This document shows positions 35,458 through 43,817 of a stretch of DNA of 64,000 bases, piece after piece; positions within the stretch are counted from its first letter, which is position 1, and each line of letters opens with the position of its first letter. The notes beneath the pieces were generated by a model. The model was not told where the DNA came from. It saw only the letters and a list, made by a program, of their open reading frames with translations, and did not search any database. The DNA lies in assembly GCF_934307085.1 (NCBI RefSeq), contig NZ_CAKRCF010000004.1, positions 27,108-91,107 on the forward strand. Direction: 5' to 3'. Source of the DNA: an uncultured Anaerobutyricum sp. GTDB taxonomy: Bacteria; Bacillota; Clostridia; Lachnospirales; Lachnospiraceae. Both the position numbers and the translations under genes were made by a program.

Positions 35458-36546
35458 TTAATATTCGATACTTTCCATGTACTTCATGTATTTTACGACC
35501 ATCAGCGCTATCTTAAAAGTAATCGCATCTTCAAATACTCTAAGGTCAAGCCCTGTACTCTTCTGAAGCTTATCCAGACGGTATACTAAAGTATTACGGT
35601 GAATGTAGAGCTGTCTTGATGTTTCAGATACATTCAGGTTATTCTCAAAGAACTTGTTAATTGTCTGTAATGTCTCCTCATCAAATTCATCTGGAGAACG
35701 TCCATCAAATATCTCCTTGATAAACATCTTACACAGCGGCAGTGGAAGCTGATAAATCAAACGACCAATACCAAGGCGGCTGTAAGCAATAACATTCTTA
35801 TCCGGATAGAAAATCTTTCCGACATCCATCGCCATCTTTGCCTCTTTGTAAGAGCGGGAAACTTCCTTAATCTCGTTTACAATCGTACCAAAAGCAACAT
35901 TCACTTTTGTCATTGCTTCGGTATTAAGCATATCCACAATAACCTGAGCTGTCTTGGTCAGTTCATCATAACCTTCTCCCGTCTTCACTTCCTTAACAAG
36001 AATAATATTCTTCTCATCTACAGCAGTAATAAAGTCTCTGGTTTTGGCAGAGAAAATATTACGAACAGTCTCAAATGCATTATTATCTCTGTCATTCTTT
36101 GTCTCGACAATAAATACACATCTTCTCACTTCTGTCTCGATATGGAGCTTCTTTGCTCTGTTATAAATATCTACAAGAAGTAAATTATCCAAAAGCAGAT
36201 TTTTGATAAAATTATCTTTATCAAAACGCTCCTTATAAGCAACTAAAAGATTCTGTACCTGAAAAGCTGCCATCTTTCCAACCATGTATACATCATCAGT
36301 CTCACCTTTGACTAAAATAATGTACTCTAACTGGTTCTCATCAAATACTTTAAAAAACTGATATCCTTGCAATGCCTGACTCTCTGCAAGAGATTCCGCA
36401 AATACCAGTACCGCTTCTTTATATTCTTCAACTGCATCTAATGTGGAAGCAAGCGGTTTACCTTCCGTATCCATAACACATAAGTCAATCCTTGTGATTG
36501 CCTTAATACCGTCAATGGTATCCTGTAAAATCTGATTTGAAATCAT
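35458..36546 (-). CDS. PucR/CdaR-family transcriptional regulator
   Basis: A 362-residue regulator. The N-terminus (MISNQILQDTIDGIKAITRIDLCVMDTEG) resembles the sugar-diacid-recognition domain of CdaR. The C-terminus is the PucR-type helix-turn-helix: FFENNLNVSETSRQLYIHRNTLVYRLDKLQKSTGLDLRVFEDA. The ATG at 36546 has AGGAG seven bases upstream. It has no metabolic neighbour that would reveal its ligand; the next gene upstream is the atypical ABC ATPase, separated by a strong terminator. Confidence 0.85.
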   Translation of the reverse strand: MISNQILQDTIDGIKAITRIDLCVMDTEGKPLASTLDAVEEYKEAVLVFAESLAESQALQGYQFFKVFDENQLEYIILVKGETDDVYMVGKMAAFQVQNLLVAYKERFDKDNFIKNLLLDNLLLVDIYNRAKKLHIETEVRRCVFIVETKNDRDNNAFETVRNIFSAKTRDFITAVDEKNIILVKEVKTGEGYDELTKTAQVIVDMLNTEAMTKVNVAFGTIVNEIKEVSRSYKEAKMAMDVGKIFYPDKNVIAYSRLGIGRLIYQLPLPLCKMFIKEIFDGRSPDEFDEETLQTINKFFENNLNVSETSRQLYIHRNTLVYRLDKLQKSTGLDLRVFEDAITFKIALMVVKYMKYMESIEY

Positions 36547-36626
36547 CGTATCACTCCTGTCTTTCCCTCTCATCGCATTTTGCTATCGCACGCAACAATC
36601 TTTTTTTATTTTAATACAAAAGTGAC

Positions 36627-36667
36627 AAAAAAAAAAGAGGAAATACACAAAAAATATATTTCCTCTT
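36627..36667 (-). terminator. Strong Rho-independent terminator of the ABC ATPase-like gene
   Basis: On the minus strand AAGAGGAAATA and TATTTCCTCTT form a perfect 11-base stem with a short loop, followed by about ten T residues. It lies between the ABC ATPase-like gene and the regulator gene. Confidence 0.85.
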
Positions 36668-36749
36668 GTGAAAAGTTATTATTTTTTATATTAATTCATG
36701 TGGAAAAGCTACAAAATTTCATGTATATATGTAAATATGTCCCAGATTG

Positions 36750-37484
36750 TTACTGGCATACTGCTTCTGCAGTCACTCCTAAAAATTCAGAAACATATGG
36801 AGAAGCCGGATTATCATAAAGTTCTCCAATCGTGCCAATTTGCTGAATACTTCCATCATTCATTACAGCGATACGTGCATCTGTATTCTGGATATCTTCT
36901 CTGTTATGTGTGACATAAACTACTGTAATCTGCATCTTCTCATAAAGTTTTCGTACAAGTTCCTGCATATGTTTCTTTACATCTCTGCTCAAACTGGAAA
37001 ATGGTTCATCTAAAAGGAATACTTTTGGTTTCTTAACCATAGCACGTCCAAGAACAACCAATGCTCTTTCCTGCTCATCTAAATCTTCTGTCATCTTATC
37101 GAGAAGATGTCCTATTCTTAAGACTTCTGTAACCTCTGCAATTCTTGTATCAATCTCTCCCCTTGGCAATTCCTTTAACTTAAGACCAAACGCAAGATTA
37201 TCATAAATGTTCATCTGCGGGTATAACTTGCCATTCTTAAAGATCATAGCCACATTTCTGTCAATAGAAGGAATCTCATTCATACGCTCACCATCCATTA
37301 ACAATTCTCCATCTGTAATGTCTTCCACACCGGCAATCATTCTTAAAACAGTAGAAATTCCACATCCTACTGGACCGGCAAATATCATAAATTCTTTATC
37401 ATCAACTTCAAGGGTAAAGTCCTTGATTGCATTGACCCCGTTATCATATGTTTTGCTAAGATGTCTAAGTGATAAACTAGCCAT
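36750..37484 (-). CDS. Degenerate stand-alone ABC ATPase-like protein (MalK/MsmX-related)
   Basis: A 244-residue protein clearly related to sugar-importer ATPases by overall alignment, but with altered active-site motifs. Walker A reads GPVGCGIST (37-45): the essential lysine is isoleucine at 43. The Q-loop glutamine is lysine at 83 (VAMIFKNGKLYP). The signature LSGGQ is LDEQE (135-139). Walker B VFLLDE (155-160) and the switch histidine at 193 (VTHNRED) remain. The C-terminal TOBE regulatory domain of MalK/MsmX (~120 residues) is absent. No permease is nearby. It has an excellent ribosome site (AGGAGG) and strong terminator, so it seems expressed; it may bind without hydrolysing, or be regulatory. 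Confidence 0.8.
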   Translation of the reverse strand: MASLSLRHLSKTYDNGVNAIKDFTLEVDDKEFMIFAGPVGCGISTVLRMIAGVEDITDGELLMDGERMNEIPSIDRNVAMIFKNGKLYPQMNIYDNLAFGLKLKELPRGEIDTRIAEVTEVLRIGHLLDKMTEDLDEQERALVVLGRAMVKKPKVFLLDEPFSSLSRDVKKHMQELVRKLYEKMQITVVYVTHNREDIQNTDARIAVMNDGSIQQIGTIGELYDNPASPYVSEFLGVTAEAVCQ

Positions 37485-37700
37485 AAATAACCTCCTAAAA
37501 ATAAGTTTATGCTGCAAACATTTTGTCCTCATATATCATACCTAAATTTTGTAAATAATTCTAGGAGAAAACTCACGAAAATACGGCTGATATTTCAGCT
37601 AAATTGTTAAGCATATTTTATCTATTAGACATATTTACTATTTTCGATGTACCAAAAATTAAAAACACACTAAATATTGTACATTTGTTAAAGTAATTTC
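37485..37700. other. Intergenic region upstream of the ABC ATPase-like gene
   Basis: Apart from the ribosome site next to the gene I see no reading frame, convincing promoter or repeat in this AT-rich stretch. Confidence 0.5.
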
Positions 37701-37749
37701 AAAAAAAAGACACTTCTCATTTTTATTTTTGTGAAAAATGTCTTTTTTT
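37701..37749 (-). terminator. Terminator of the WecG-like gene
   Basis: On the minus strand GACATTTTTCA and TGAGAAGTGTC pair (one mismatch or wobble) with a 12-base loop, followed by eight T residues. The A-rich opposite side would also allow termination in the other direction. Confidence 0.8.
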
Positions 37750-37791
37750 CCTTATTATTTCGCTACATTATTTTGCTATTTTTTTAACAAT

Positions 37792-38655
37792 TCATTGTTC
37801 TATTTTATCATTATTGATTTCTTTTTCAAATATTTTGTCATTTCTTCCCTCTGTATCCAGATTATTCCCTGGCAAGACTTCCTTAAAACTTTTTTCTGTC
37901 ACTTCCTCAGAAACCTCATTAAGTATCTTTTTCTTAAATACAGAACCAACAATTGTATTCTTAATCTTTTGTTCCTTTTTAAACCAGGAGTAAATTCCCT
38001 CTAAATGCAAACTCTGCACCCACCTAGGAATCTCCTCTGTTTCCCTGCGAATCAATGGCTGAATAGATTCAATAAGAATACAGAGACGAGTATTCATCAT
38101 TGCCGCATGCTTCTCCATAAACTTTATTTGTCTGTCTGCTGGAATACAGACAAAAACAACATCAGGAATACAAGCATTAATCTCATTTACGATGCGGTCA
38201 GCCTCTCCCTTTGTTTCTTTTCGCATAACGGTTCCCTGCACTTCAATGTTATGGTAAGATTCATCCATATATTGTTCTAATGATTCTAAATGTGTATCCT
38301 GTTCTGTGATGGTATAAATACTCCGACCCTCACGGTTCATTTTAGAAAACATTCTCTTTAAATAGTTATCTGCAAACTCTCCGATTCCTTCCGGTATCTC
38401 CCCGTTATCCTGTCTGTGATGCACTGCCATCTCAATATGACGGTCTCCCGGAAGTACCAGGTTACAGGAAGTTACATAGTCCGCTACTTTCTCATCATTC
38501 TGACACAGCAACGAACTGCCTGCTGATAAAAAACAGATTACAGGAAGTCCTTTTCTTCGCATCAATTCCATTGATACATTGACCGCCTTGTCCACCCGCA
38601 TCACTGATACATCTATACCAAGTACATTTGCCTTTTTGTGGTAACGATCTTTCAT
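37792..38655 (-). CDS. WecG/TagA/CpsF-like glycosyltransferase, atypical
   Basis: A 287-residue protein that resembles the WecG/TagA family, which transfers sugars such as N-acetylmannosamine onto lipid-linked intermediates. The fold-level pattern is present: NVLGIDVSVMRVDKAV, then YVTSCNLVLPGD (position of the usual LPDG/ADG loop) and PDVVFVCIPADRQIKFMEKH where active members have a GxPxQE motif. Key polar residues of those motifs are changed, so activity is doubtful. The last ~60 residues are charged and unique. It lies next to a LytR-CpsA-Psr-like gene, which fits a wall-glycan theme. Confidence 0.65.
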   Translation of the reverse strand: MKDRYHKKANVLGIDVSVMRVDKAVNVSMELMRRKGLPVICFLSAGSSLLCQNDEKVADYVTSCNLVLPGDRHIEMAVHHRQDNGEIPEGIGEFADNYLKRMFSKMNREGRSIYTITEQDTHLESLEQYMDESYHNIEVQGTVMRKETKGEADRIVNEINACIPDVVFVCIPADRQIKFMEKHAAMMNTRLCILIESIQPLIRRETEEIPRWVQSLHLEGIYSWFKKEQKIKNTIVGSVFKKKILNEVSEEVTEKSFKEVLPGNNLDTEGRNDKIFEKEINNDKIEQ

Positions 38656-38770
38656 GTTAAGGTTCCTTTCTTTTATCTCCTAAATAACGGTTTTCTATAA
38701 TAAATAATCTACATTCTGACACATTAGTAAACATCCTGATTTCTTACAGTATCTTCTGAAATTGCTGTAC

Positions 38771-40207
38771 TTATTCTCCCTGACTAAAATCATATTCTGA
38801 AGAAGTATTGCTATCATCAGCAGAATCACTTCCGTCATCTACGACATCCTCATCAGAAACTGTCGTGGAATCGCCACTACTTTGTGGAACATCTGTACTG
38901 TCTGTTCCAATATAAATCTGAATATCTCCACCTGTAGAAATACTGTCTACTACATTAATATCTGCATCTGGGAAATAATTCAGTAAATCTTCTCCCATTC
39001 CCTCTTCTGTCACATTAATTCTTGTCTGTGAAATTGGTCCTTCTTCCTGATAAGAGTCTACAAGACTAATGCTGTATCCCTCTCCTTCAAGATAAGTCTC
39101 CCATTCTCTTGCCAAACCAGAAACATAAGCAGCGTTATAAATTTCAATTGAATACTGCTTAGAACTCTCTGTTGTGTCTGTAGCTGTTGTTGAGGCTGAA
39201 CTACTTCCTGTACCAGAAGAACTGTCTCCTGTTGCTTTGTAAGCTTCTGCCTGCTTTGCTAGTGCAGCCACCTGTAATTTAACCTTCTGGGAATCCAAAG
39301 TAAATATGCCCTTGGTCTCACTTCCCTGCATAATACGGATTGTAACAGCATCTGTTGTCAGACTCTTAAGAATATCTTCTGTAGAAGTTGTATCCTTCTT
39401 CTCTTCTGTTACAAGACTGTCATACTTCTTAGCGATTGCAGTATCATTTTCTTTTGAAAGAAGTGCTTCCACATAACTTGTAAAATATGTGTTTGCTCTT
39501 TCTAATCGTCTTGATTCCTCATCATCGGTTCCATCCATATAAGTAAGGAGTGCATAAGCTTTCTCACTATCAAGAGAGATATCCCCCGCATCAATAGTCT
39601 GTAATGTATTCTGCTCATCTCTGTAAGAAATCGCATTATTAAAATGATAAGTAACGTTTCCTGCCACATTTAAAAGTTTCTTAAAGTTCTGACTTGATAT
39701 TACATCATAACCAGAAATGCTTATGCCACTGATATCCTCCATAATCTTAACGAACATCTCATACTTCTTATCACCAAAAGCACGTCCAACTTCTGACAGA
39801 CTTATGGTACTATTTGCATCAGACATAGTTTTTCTAAGTTCTTTAAGAAGTGTGTTACTGACAGATACCTGTGCGTCACATGGCATCAGAAGAATATCAA
39901 GTGCCTTTGTTTCTTTGTCATACATATTGAGTGTTGTATAATCTTTACCAGTATTATCATCATGAACAAATACCAGTGTATTCTCCATGTTTTTATTATC
40001 GGCTACTGTTGTATCTGTAATGTCCTCTCCAGATTCACTTTGATCTGTCTCTTCCTTCACAGCCTTCTTCACACTTGTGAAACTTCCAGTAAGATAATAG
40101 GTTACGCCCTCAAAAGAACCGACTGCAATAGCCGTCATCAAAATGAGAACAACACATAATCTTAAAAGGAAAGAGAAAAATCTTTTTATAAGACTTGGCT
40201 TTTTCAT
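38771..40207 (-). CDS. Membrane-anchored LytR-CpsA-Psr-like protein with LytR_C domain, atypical
   Basis: A 478-residue protein with a short cytosolic N-terminus, one membrane helix (FFSFLLRLCVVLILMTAIAVG, residues ~10-30) and a large outer part. Residues ~75-300 align loosely with the LytR-CpsA-Psr domain that attaches teichoic acids to peptidoglycan, but the catalytic PRD-type block reads LLMPCDAQV, so the arginine is missing. Residues ~352-425 are a LytR_C domain (IEIYNAAYVSGLAREWETYL). A Ser/Thr-rich linker and an acidic Ser/Asp tail flank it. AGGAGG lies six bases before the second ATG (40207), which I prefer over the ATG at 40210. Confidence 0.7.
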   Translation of the reverse strand: MKKPSLIKRFFSFLLRLCVVLILMTAIAVGSFEGVTYYLTGSFTSVKKAVKEETDQSESGEDITDTTVADNKNMENTLVFVHDDNTGKDYTTLNMYDKETKALDILLMPCDAQVSVSNTLLKELRKTMSDANSTISLSEVGRAFGDKKYEMFVKIMEDISGISISGYDVISSQNFKKLLNVAGNVTYHFNNAISYRDEQNTLQTIDAGDISLDSEKAYALLTYMDGTDDEESRRLERANTYFTSYVEALLSKENDTAIAKKYDSLVTEEKKDTTSTEDILKSLTTDAVTIRIMQGSETKGIFTLDSQKVKLQVAALAKQAEAYKATGDSSSGTGSSSASTTATDTTESSKQYSIEIYNAAYVSGLAREWETYLEGEGYSISLVDSYQEEGPISQTRINVTEEGMGEDLLNYFPDADINVVDSISTGGDIQIYIGTDSTDVPQSSGDSTTVSDEDVVDDGSDSADDSNTSSEYDFSQGE

Positions 40208-40416
40208 CATAGGCCTCCTATTTTATTCTATGTTGTCGTGATTTCACGGATTACTCCGCATTTCATTTGTTAAGTATAACAAAGTTCTTTTTTGATTGCA
40301 AGTTTTTACTATTTAATTCATTGAACAAATAATATAGGAAGACCGTTACTATCTTCATGAATCAATAGTAGCAGCTGTCAATTTATGATATAATAATTAA
40401 TAAATATATTGGAATT

Positions 40417-40463
40417 TTCATCTGATAAATTTCGTCTAATAAATTTAAATTCGTCTGATAAAA
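40417..40463 (+). repeat. Three copies of a 14-base direct repeat before the SDR gene
   Basis: TTCATCTGATAAAT, TTCGTCTAATAAAT and TTCGTCTGATAAAA occur at 40417, 40431 and 40450; the first two are tandem. They end just before the AAAAGGAG ribosome site. Confidence 0.6.
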
Positions 40464-40476
40464 AGGAGAAATATTT

Positions 40477-41199
40477 ATGAAATCAGTAATCATCACCGGG
40501 GCTACACGTGGAATCGGTCTTGCACTTGCCCGTTTTTATGCCGAGAAAGGATATTGTCTTACACTTAATGGAGGGCATAATAAAGACGCTTTGACTGCCG
40601 TAGAAAAAGAACTTTCAAAAAAGACACAGGTCATTACCTGTCTTGGATCTGTTGCAAAAGAAACTACTGCTAAAACCATTGTCAAAAAAACTCTGGATAC
40701 TTTCGGGCAGATTGATTTATTAATTAATAATGCTGGTATCGCTCATATTGGACTTTTATCCGATATGAGTTCTGAAGAATGGCATACTCTAATGGGTACG
40801 AATCTTGACTCTGTATTTTATATGTCACGAGCTGTCATTCCTCATATGGTTCACCGCCATAGTGGAAAAATCTTGAATGTATCCTCTGTCTGGGGAGAAG
40901 TCGGTGCTTCCTGTGAAGCTGCTTATTCTGCCTCAAAAGGTGCAGTCAATTCTTTTACAAAGGCACTTGCAAAAGAGTTGGCACCTTCTCATATCTCCGT
41001 CAACGGCGTAAGTTTTGGTGTAATTGATACAGATATGAATCGTTGCTTTGATGAAGAAGAACGGACAGCGCTTGCCGAAGAAATCCCTTACGGACGTTTT
41101 GCTTCTCCGGACGAAGCCGCCGCTTTCTGCTACCAGATTACAGAATCACCGGAATATCTTACCGGTCAGATTATACGCTTTGACGGAGGATGGATTTGA
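40477..41199 (+). CDS. FabG-like SDR-family oxidoreductase
   Basis: A 240-residue NAD(P)-dependent short-chain dehydrogenase. It starts MKSVIITGATRGIGLALARF (cofactor loop), has NNAG at 84-87, catalytic Ser136, Tyr150 and Lys154 (YSASKGAV), and the closing LTGQIIRFDGGW typical of FabG-type enzymes. No fatty-acid genes surround it, so the ketoacyl-ACP role is not implied. AAAAGGAG lies seven bases before the ATG. Its stop codon lies in a palindrome shared with the convergent peptidase gene. Confidence 0.88.
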   Translation: MKSVIITGATRGIGLALARFYAEKGYCLTLNGGHNKDALTAVEKELSKKTQVITCLGSVAKETTAKTIVKKTLDTFGQIDLLINNAGIAHIGLLSDMSSEEWHTLMGTNLDSVFYMSRAVIPHMVHRHSGKILNVSSVWGEVGASCEAAYSASKGAVNSFTKALAKELAPSHISVNGVSFGVIDTDMNRCFDEEERTALAEEIPYGRFASPDEAAAFCYQITESPEYLTGQIIRFDGGWI

Positions 41200-41213
41200 T
41201 TTGTCAAATCAAA
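41195..41213. other. Perfect palindrome holding the stop codons of two convergent genes
   Basis: TTTGATTTG-T-CAAATCAAA is a perfect inverted repeat; the TGA of the SDR gene lies in the left arm and that of the peptidase gene in the right. Confidence 0.7.
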
Positions 41214-42996
41214 ATTGTTGTGTTTCCCTTTTGAGCCAGGAGCTTTCTTCTTCTGTAAGATATGGGGAGATTGTCTCAAATACTTTCTGGTGATATTTAT
41301 TTAACCATTCTCGTTCCTTCTCACTAAGTTTTTCTGCTACGATTGCTGAACGGTCAAATGGTACGAGAGTAAGTGAATCAAAGCAGAGGAAAGTTCCATA
41401 GATATTCTCCATATCTTTCTGGCAGACAATCATATTTTCCAGACGGATACCGAACTTGCCTTCTAAGTAAATGCCTGGTTCATCGGAAGTTATCATTCCT
41501 TCTTCTAATATGCAGTCGCTTCGTCTGCTTACAGGCGGGCGGAAGCGGAAGTTATTTGGTCCTTCATGGACACTTAAAAGATAACCTACTCCATGTCCAG
41601 TTCCATGATTGTAATCAAGGTCTTTTTCCCATAATGGAGTTCTGGCAAGTATATCAAGACTCTGACCGCTGCATCCCTGTAAAAAGCGTGCCATTTCTAA
41701 CTGAATGTGACCTTTTAATACTGTGGTGTACATTTCTTTTTCTTCCTGAGTCAGGCTGCCAAGTGCAATCGTTCTTGTAATATCGGTCGTACCTTCTAAA
41801 TAATGTCCTCCGGTATCTGCTAAAACAAAGCTTTCTGGATGAAGTTCCACATTGCTTTCTTTTGTTGCACTATAATGTACGATTGCTCCATGTTCTTTAT
41901 AAGCAATAATTGGTGCAAAGCTTGGCTCCACATAATGTTCCTGTGCCTTTCGAAACTCCTCTAACTGCTCTGCTGCATCAATTTCTGTTATTCTTGTTTT
42001 TCCTATTTGGGACTTTAACCAGTAAATAAACTTTGTAACAGCAACACCATCTTTTATATGTGCTTTTCTTTCATTTTCCACTTCAACAGGATTCTTCTTT
42101 GCCTTAAATAAAAATGTCGGATTGACTCCTTCTATCTTCTTCACTTTTTCTGGCAACGAAGATACCAACGCCATATTGACTGCTGACTTATCATAATATA
42201 CCACTGCATCTTCCGGCAGTTTCTTTATATCTTCATAAATCTGGGCATATGATGCCACCTTAATCCCCTGCATATCTAACAGAATCTTTATTTTTTCAGA
42301 AAGGCATTTTCCCTGTACATACCAGATAAGCTCCTTTTCCCCTAATAAAAGATAACTTAAGATAACTGGTGTAGACTCCACATCATTACCGCGCATATTG
42401 AGAAGCCATGCAATATCTTCTAATGAGGTAAGTAACAAATAATCTGCCTTTTTTTCCGAAAGAAATTTTCGAACTCTTTCTACTTTGCTCTGACTACTCT
42501 CGCCTGCATATTCTACTGGAAGCGGCCATACCGGCTGTGCAGATAACTGTGGACGGTTCTCCCACACGGCTCCAGCAAGATCGATATCTGTACGGACCGC
42601 AATTCCCTGTGCATTTAACTGTGTAATTAATTTTTCTGCATAGTCTGCCATAATGCATCTGCCGTCAAAGCCAAGTGTCTGACCTCTTTTTAAAGTTGTC
42701 TTCAAATATTCCTCTATCGTTGGAACACCCGGCTGTCTTTCTTTTTTTAATGTAATTCCTGAGTCTTCTAACTGCTCTGCCGCCTGCAAAAAATATCTTC
42801 CATCTGTCCATAATCCTGCATCTTCTAATGTGACCACAAGTGTTCCCGCAGAACCGGTAAACCCAGAAATATATTCTCTACATTTAAAATAATCTCCTAC
42901 ATATTCTGAACCATGAAAATCACTCGTAGGAATCAAGCAGGCATCTACGCCTGTCTCGCGCATTTTCTTTCTTAATAATTCTAATTCCTGTCTCAT
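41209..42996 (-). CDS. Xaa-Pro aminopeptidase (M24 family)
   Basis: A 595-residue dimetal aminopeptidase that cleaves residues before proline. It has two creatinase-like N-terminal domains (to about 300) and a pita-bread C-terminal domain with metal ligands in ADTGGHYLEGTTDITRTIALG, HGTGHGVGYLLSVHEGP, SDEPGIYLEGKFGIRLENM. The length is that of eukaryote-like AMPP/XPNPEP enzymes rather than the ~360-residue PepQ. It is cytosolic by sequence. The stop codon is ten bases from that of the convergent SDR gene. Confidence 0.93.
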   Translation of the reverse strand: MRQELELLRKKMRETGVDACLIPTSDFHGSEYVGDYFKCREYISGFTGSAGTLVVTLEDAGLWTDGRYFLQAAEQLEDSGITLKKERQPGVPTIEEYLKTTLKRGQTLGFDGRCIMADYAEKLITQLNAQGIAVRTDIDLAGAVWENRPQLSAQPVWPLPVEYAGESSQSKVERVRKFLSEKKADYLLLTSLEDIAWLLNMRGNDVESTPVILSYLLLGEKELIWYVQGKCLSEKIKILLDMQGIKVASYAQIYEDIKKLPEDAVVYYDKSAVNMALVSSLPEKVKKIEGVNPTFLFKAKKNPVEVENERKAHIKDGVAVTKFIYWLKSQIGKTRITEIDAAEQLEEFRKAQEHYVEPSFAPIIAYKEHGAIVHYSATKESNVELHPESFVLADTGGHYLEGTTDITRTIALGSLTQEEKEMYTTVLKGHIQLEMARFLQGCSGQSLDILARTPLWEKDLDYNHGTGHGVGYLLSVHEGPNNFRFRPPVSRRSDCILEEGMITSDEPGIYLEGKFGIRLENMIVCQKDMENIYGTFLCFDSLTLVPFDRSAIVAEKLSEKEREWLNKYHQKVFETISPYLTEEESSWLKRETQQF

Positions 42997-43028
42997 TTTT
43001 CATTCTCACAAATACAACGTTTCATTCT

Positions 43029-43625
43029 CTATTCTTCTAATGTTGCGTCCACAATAAGCTGTGCACACTTTTCAATTCCCAGACTTCCCCTGTTAAGAGC
43101 CAAGTCATAATTCTGTGCTTTTCCCCAGTCCTGACCCGTAAAATACTTATAATTCAAACCTCTTCGCACATCCATATCTTTTACACGATTCTTCAGTTTT
43201 AAACCAACTTCTCCGTAAATCTCCTGAATGCGATTCTCCTTTGTCTCTTCATCCGCATATAAAAATACTTTAAGACAGTCTTCTCTGTTTCTTAAAATAT
43301 AATCTGCACAGCTTCCAACAATAACACATGGTTTTGCTGTTGCAAAATCTTTAATTACCTTTTCTCTTGTCTTCCATAACTGAACAAGAGGAGAGTTGGA
43401 ATCTTCATCAAGACCAACAAAGGAATACGCAAAACGCTGGTCAGCAGATGGTGCAAATTCACCATAGTGCTCTACATACTTTCTTGTAAGACCAGATTCT
43501 TCGACTACCTTTTTAATAATATCTCTGTCATAAAACTCAATCCCAAGTTTCTGTGCCACAAGCTTACCAATTGTTCTTCCACCACTACCAAACTCTCGAC
43601 TGATTGCGATAATATTCTTCTTCAT
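43029..43625 (-). CDS. Cytidylate-kinase-like family protein
   Basis: A 198-residue P-loop protein of the cytidylate kinase-like group common in Clostridia. It starts MKKNIIAISREFGSGGRTIGKLVAQKLGIEFYD, with the loop FGSGGRT in place of the usual GKS/T; DRDIIKKV follows. The CMP-binding domain of Cmk is not evident, so phosphorylation of CMP is not assured. The ATG at 43625 has AGGAGG seven bases upstream; another ATG lies two codons before. Confidence 0.8.
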   Translation of the reverse strand: MKKNIIAISREFGSGGRTIGKLVAQKLGIEFYDRDIIKKVVEESGLTRKYVEHYGEFAPSADQRFAYSFVGLDEDSNSPLVQLWKTREKVIKDFATAKPCVIVGSCADYILRNREDCLKVFLYADEETKENRIQEIYGEVGLKLKNRVKDMDVRRGLNYKYFTGQDWGKAQNYDLALNRGSLGIEKCAQLIVDATLEE

Positions 43626-43706
43626 TTTCATTCCTCCTTGTTCTCTAAATCTTTCGAAATTGTCTCTCCCTAGTATATAATATTTTGCTAAAAATGCAAA
43701 GAAGAT

Positions 43707-43817
43707 TTCCTATTTAATTCATTAAGGACAGACGCTCTCTCCTCTACTTACTAATTTAATTCAGCCTAAACCAGATGCTGTCAGAAGTCTACTGTTTCTT
43801 AATGAATTAAATAGGAA
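43707..43817. repeat. Perfect 20-base inverted repeat at the downstream edge of the nif/hyp-like cluster
   Basis: TTCCTATTTAATTCATTAAG (43707-43726) is the exact complement of 43798-43817, with a 71-base spacer. The right arm contains the TAA stop of the last cluster gene. A 14-base part of the left arm is repeated at 40309-40322. Confidence 0.75.

Noticed and set aside
40389..40394. A TATAAT box upstream of the plus-strand SDR gene
   Set aside because: No acceptable -35 box at the proper distance; AT-rich surroundings make a chance match likely.
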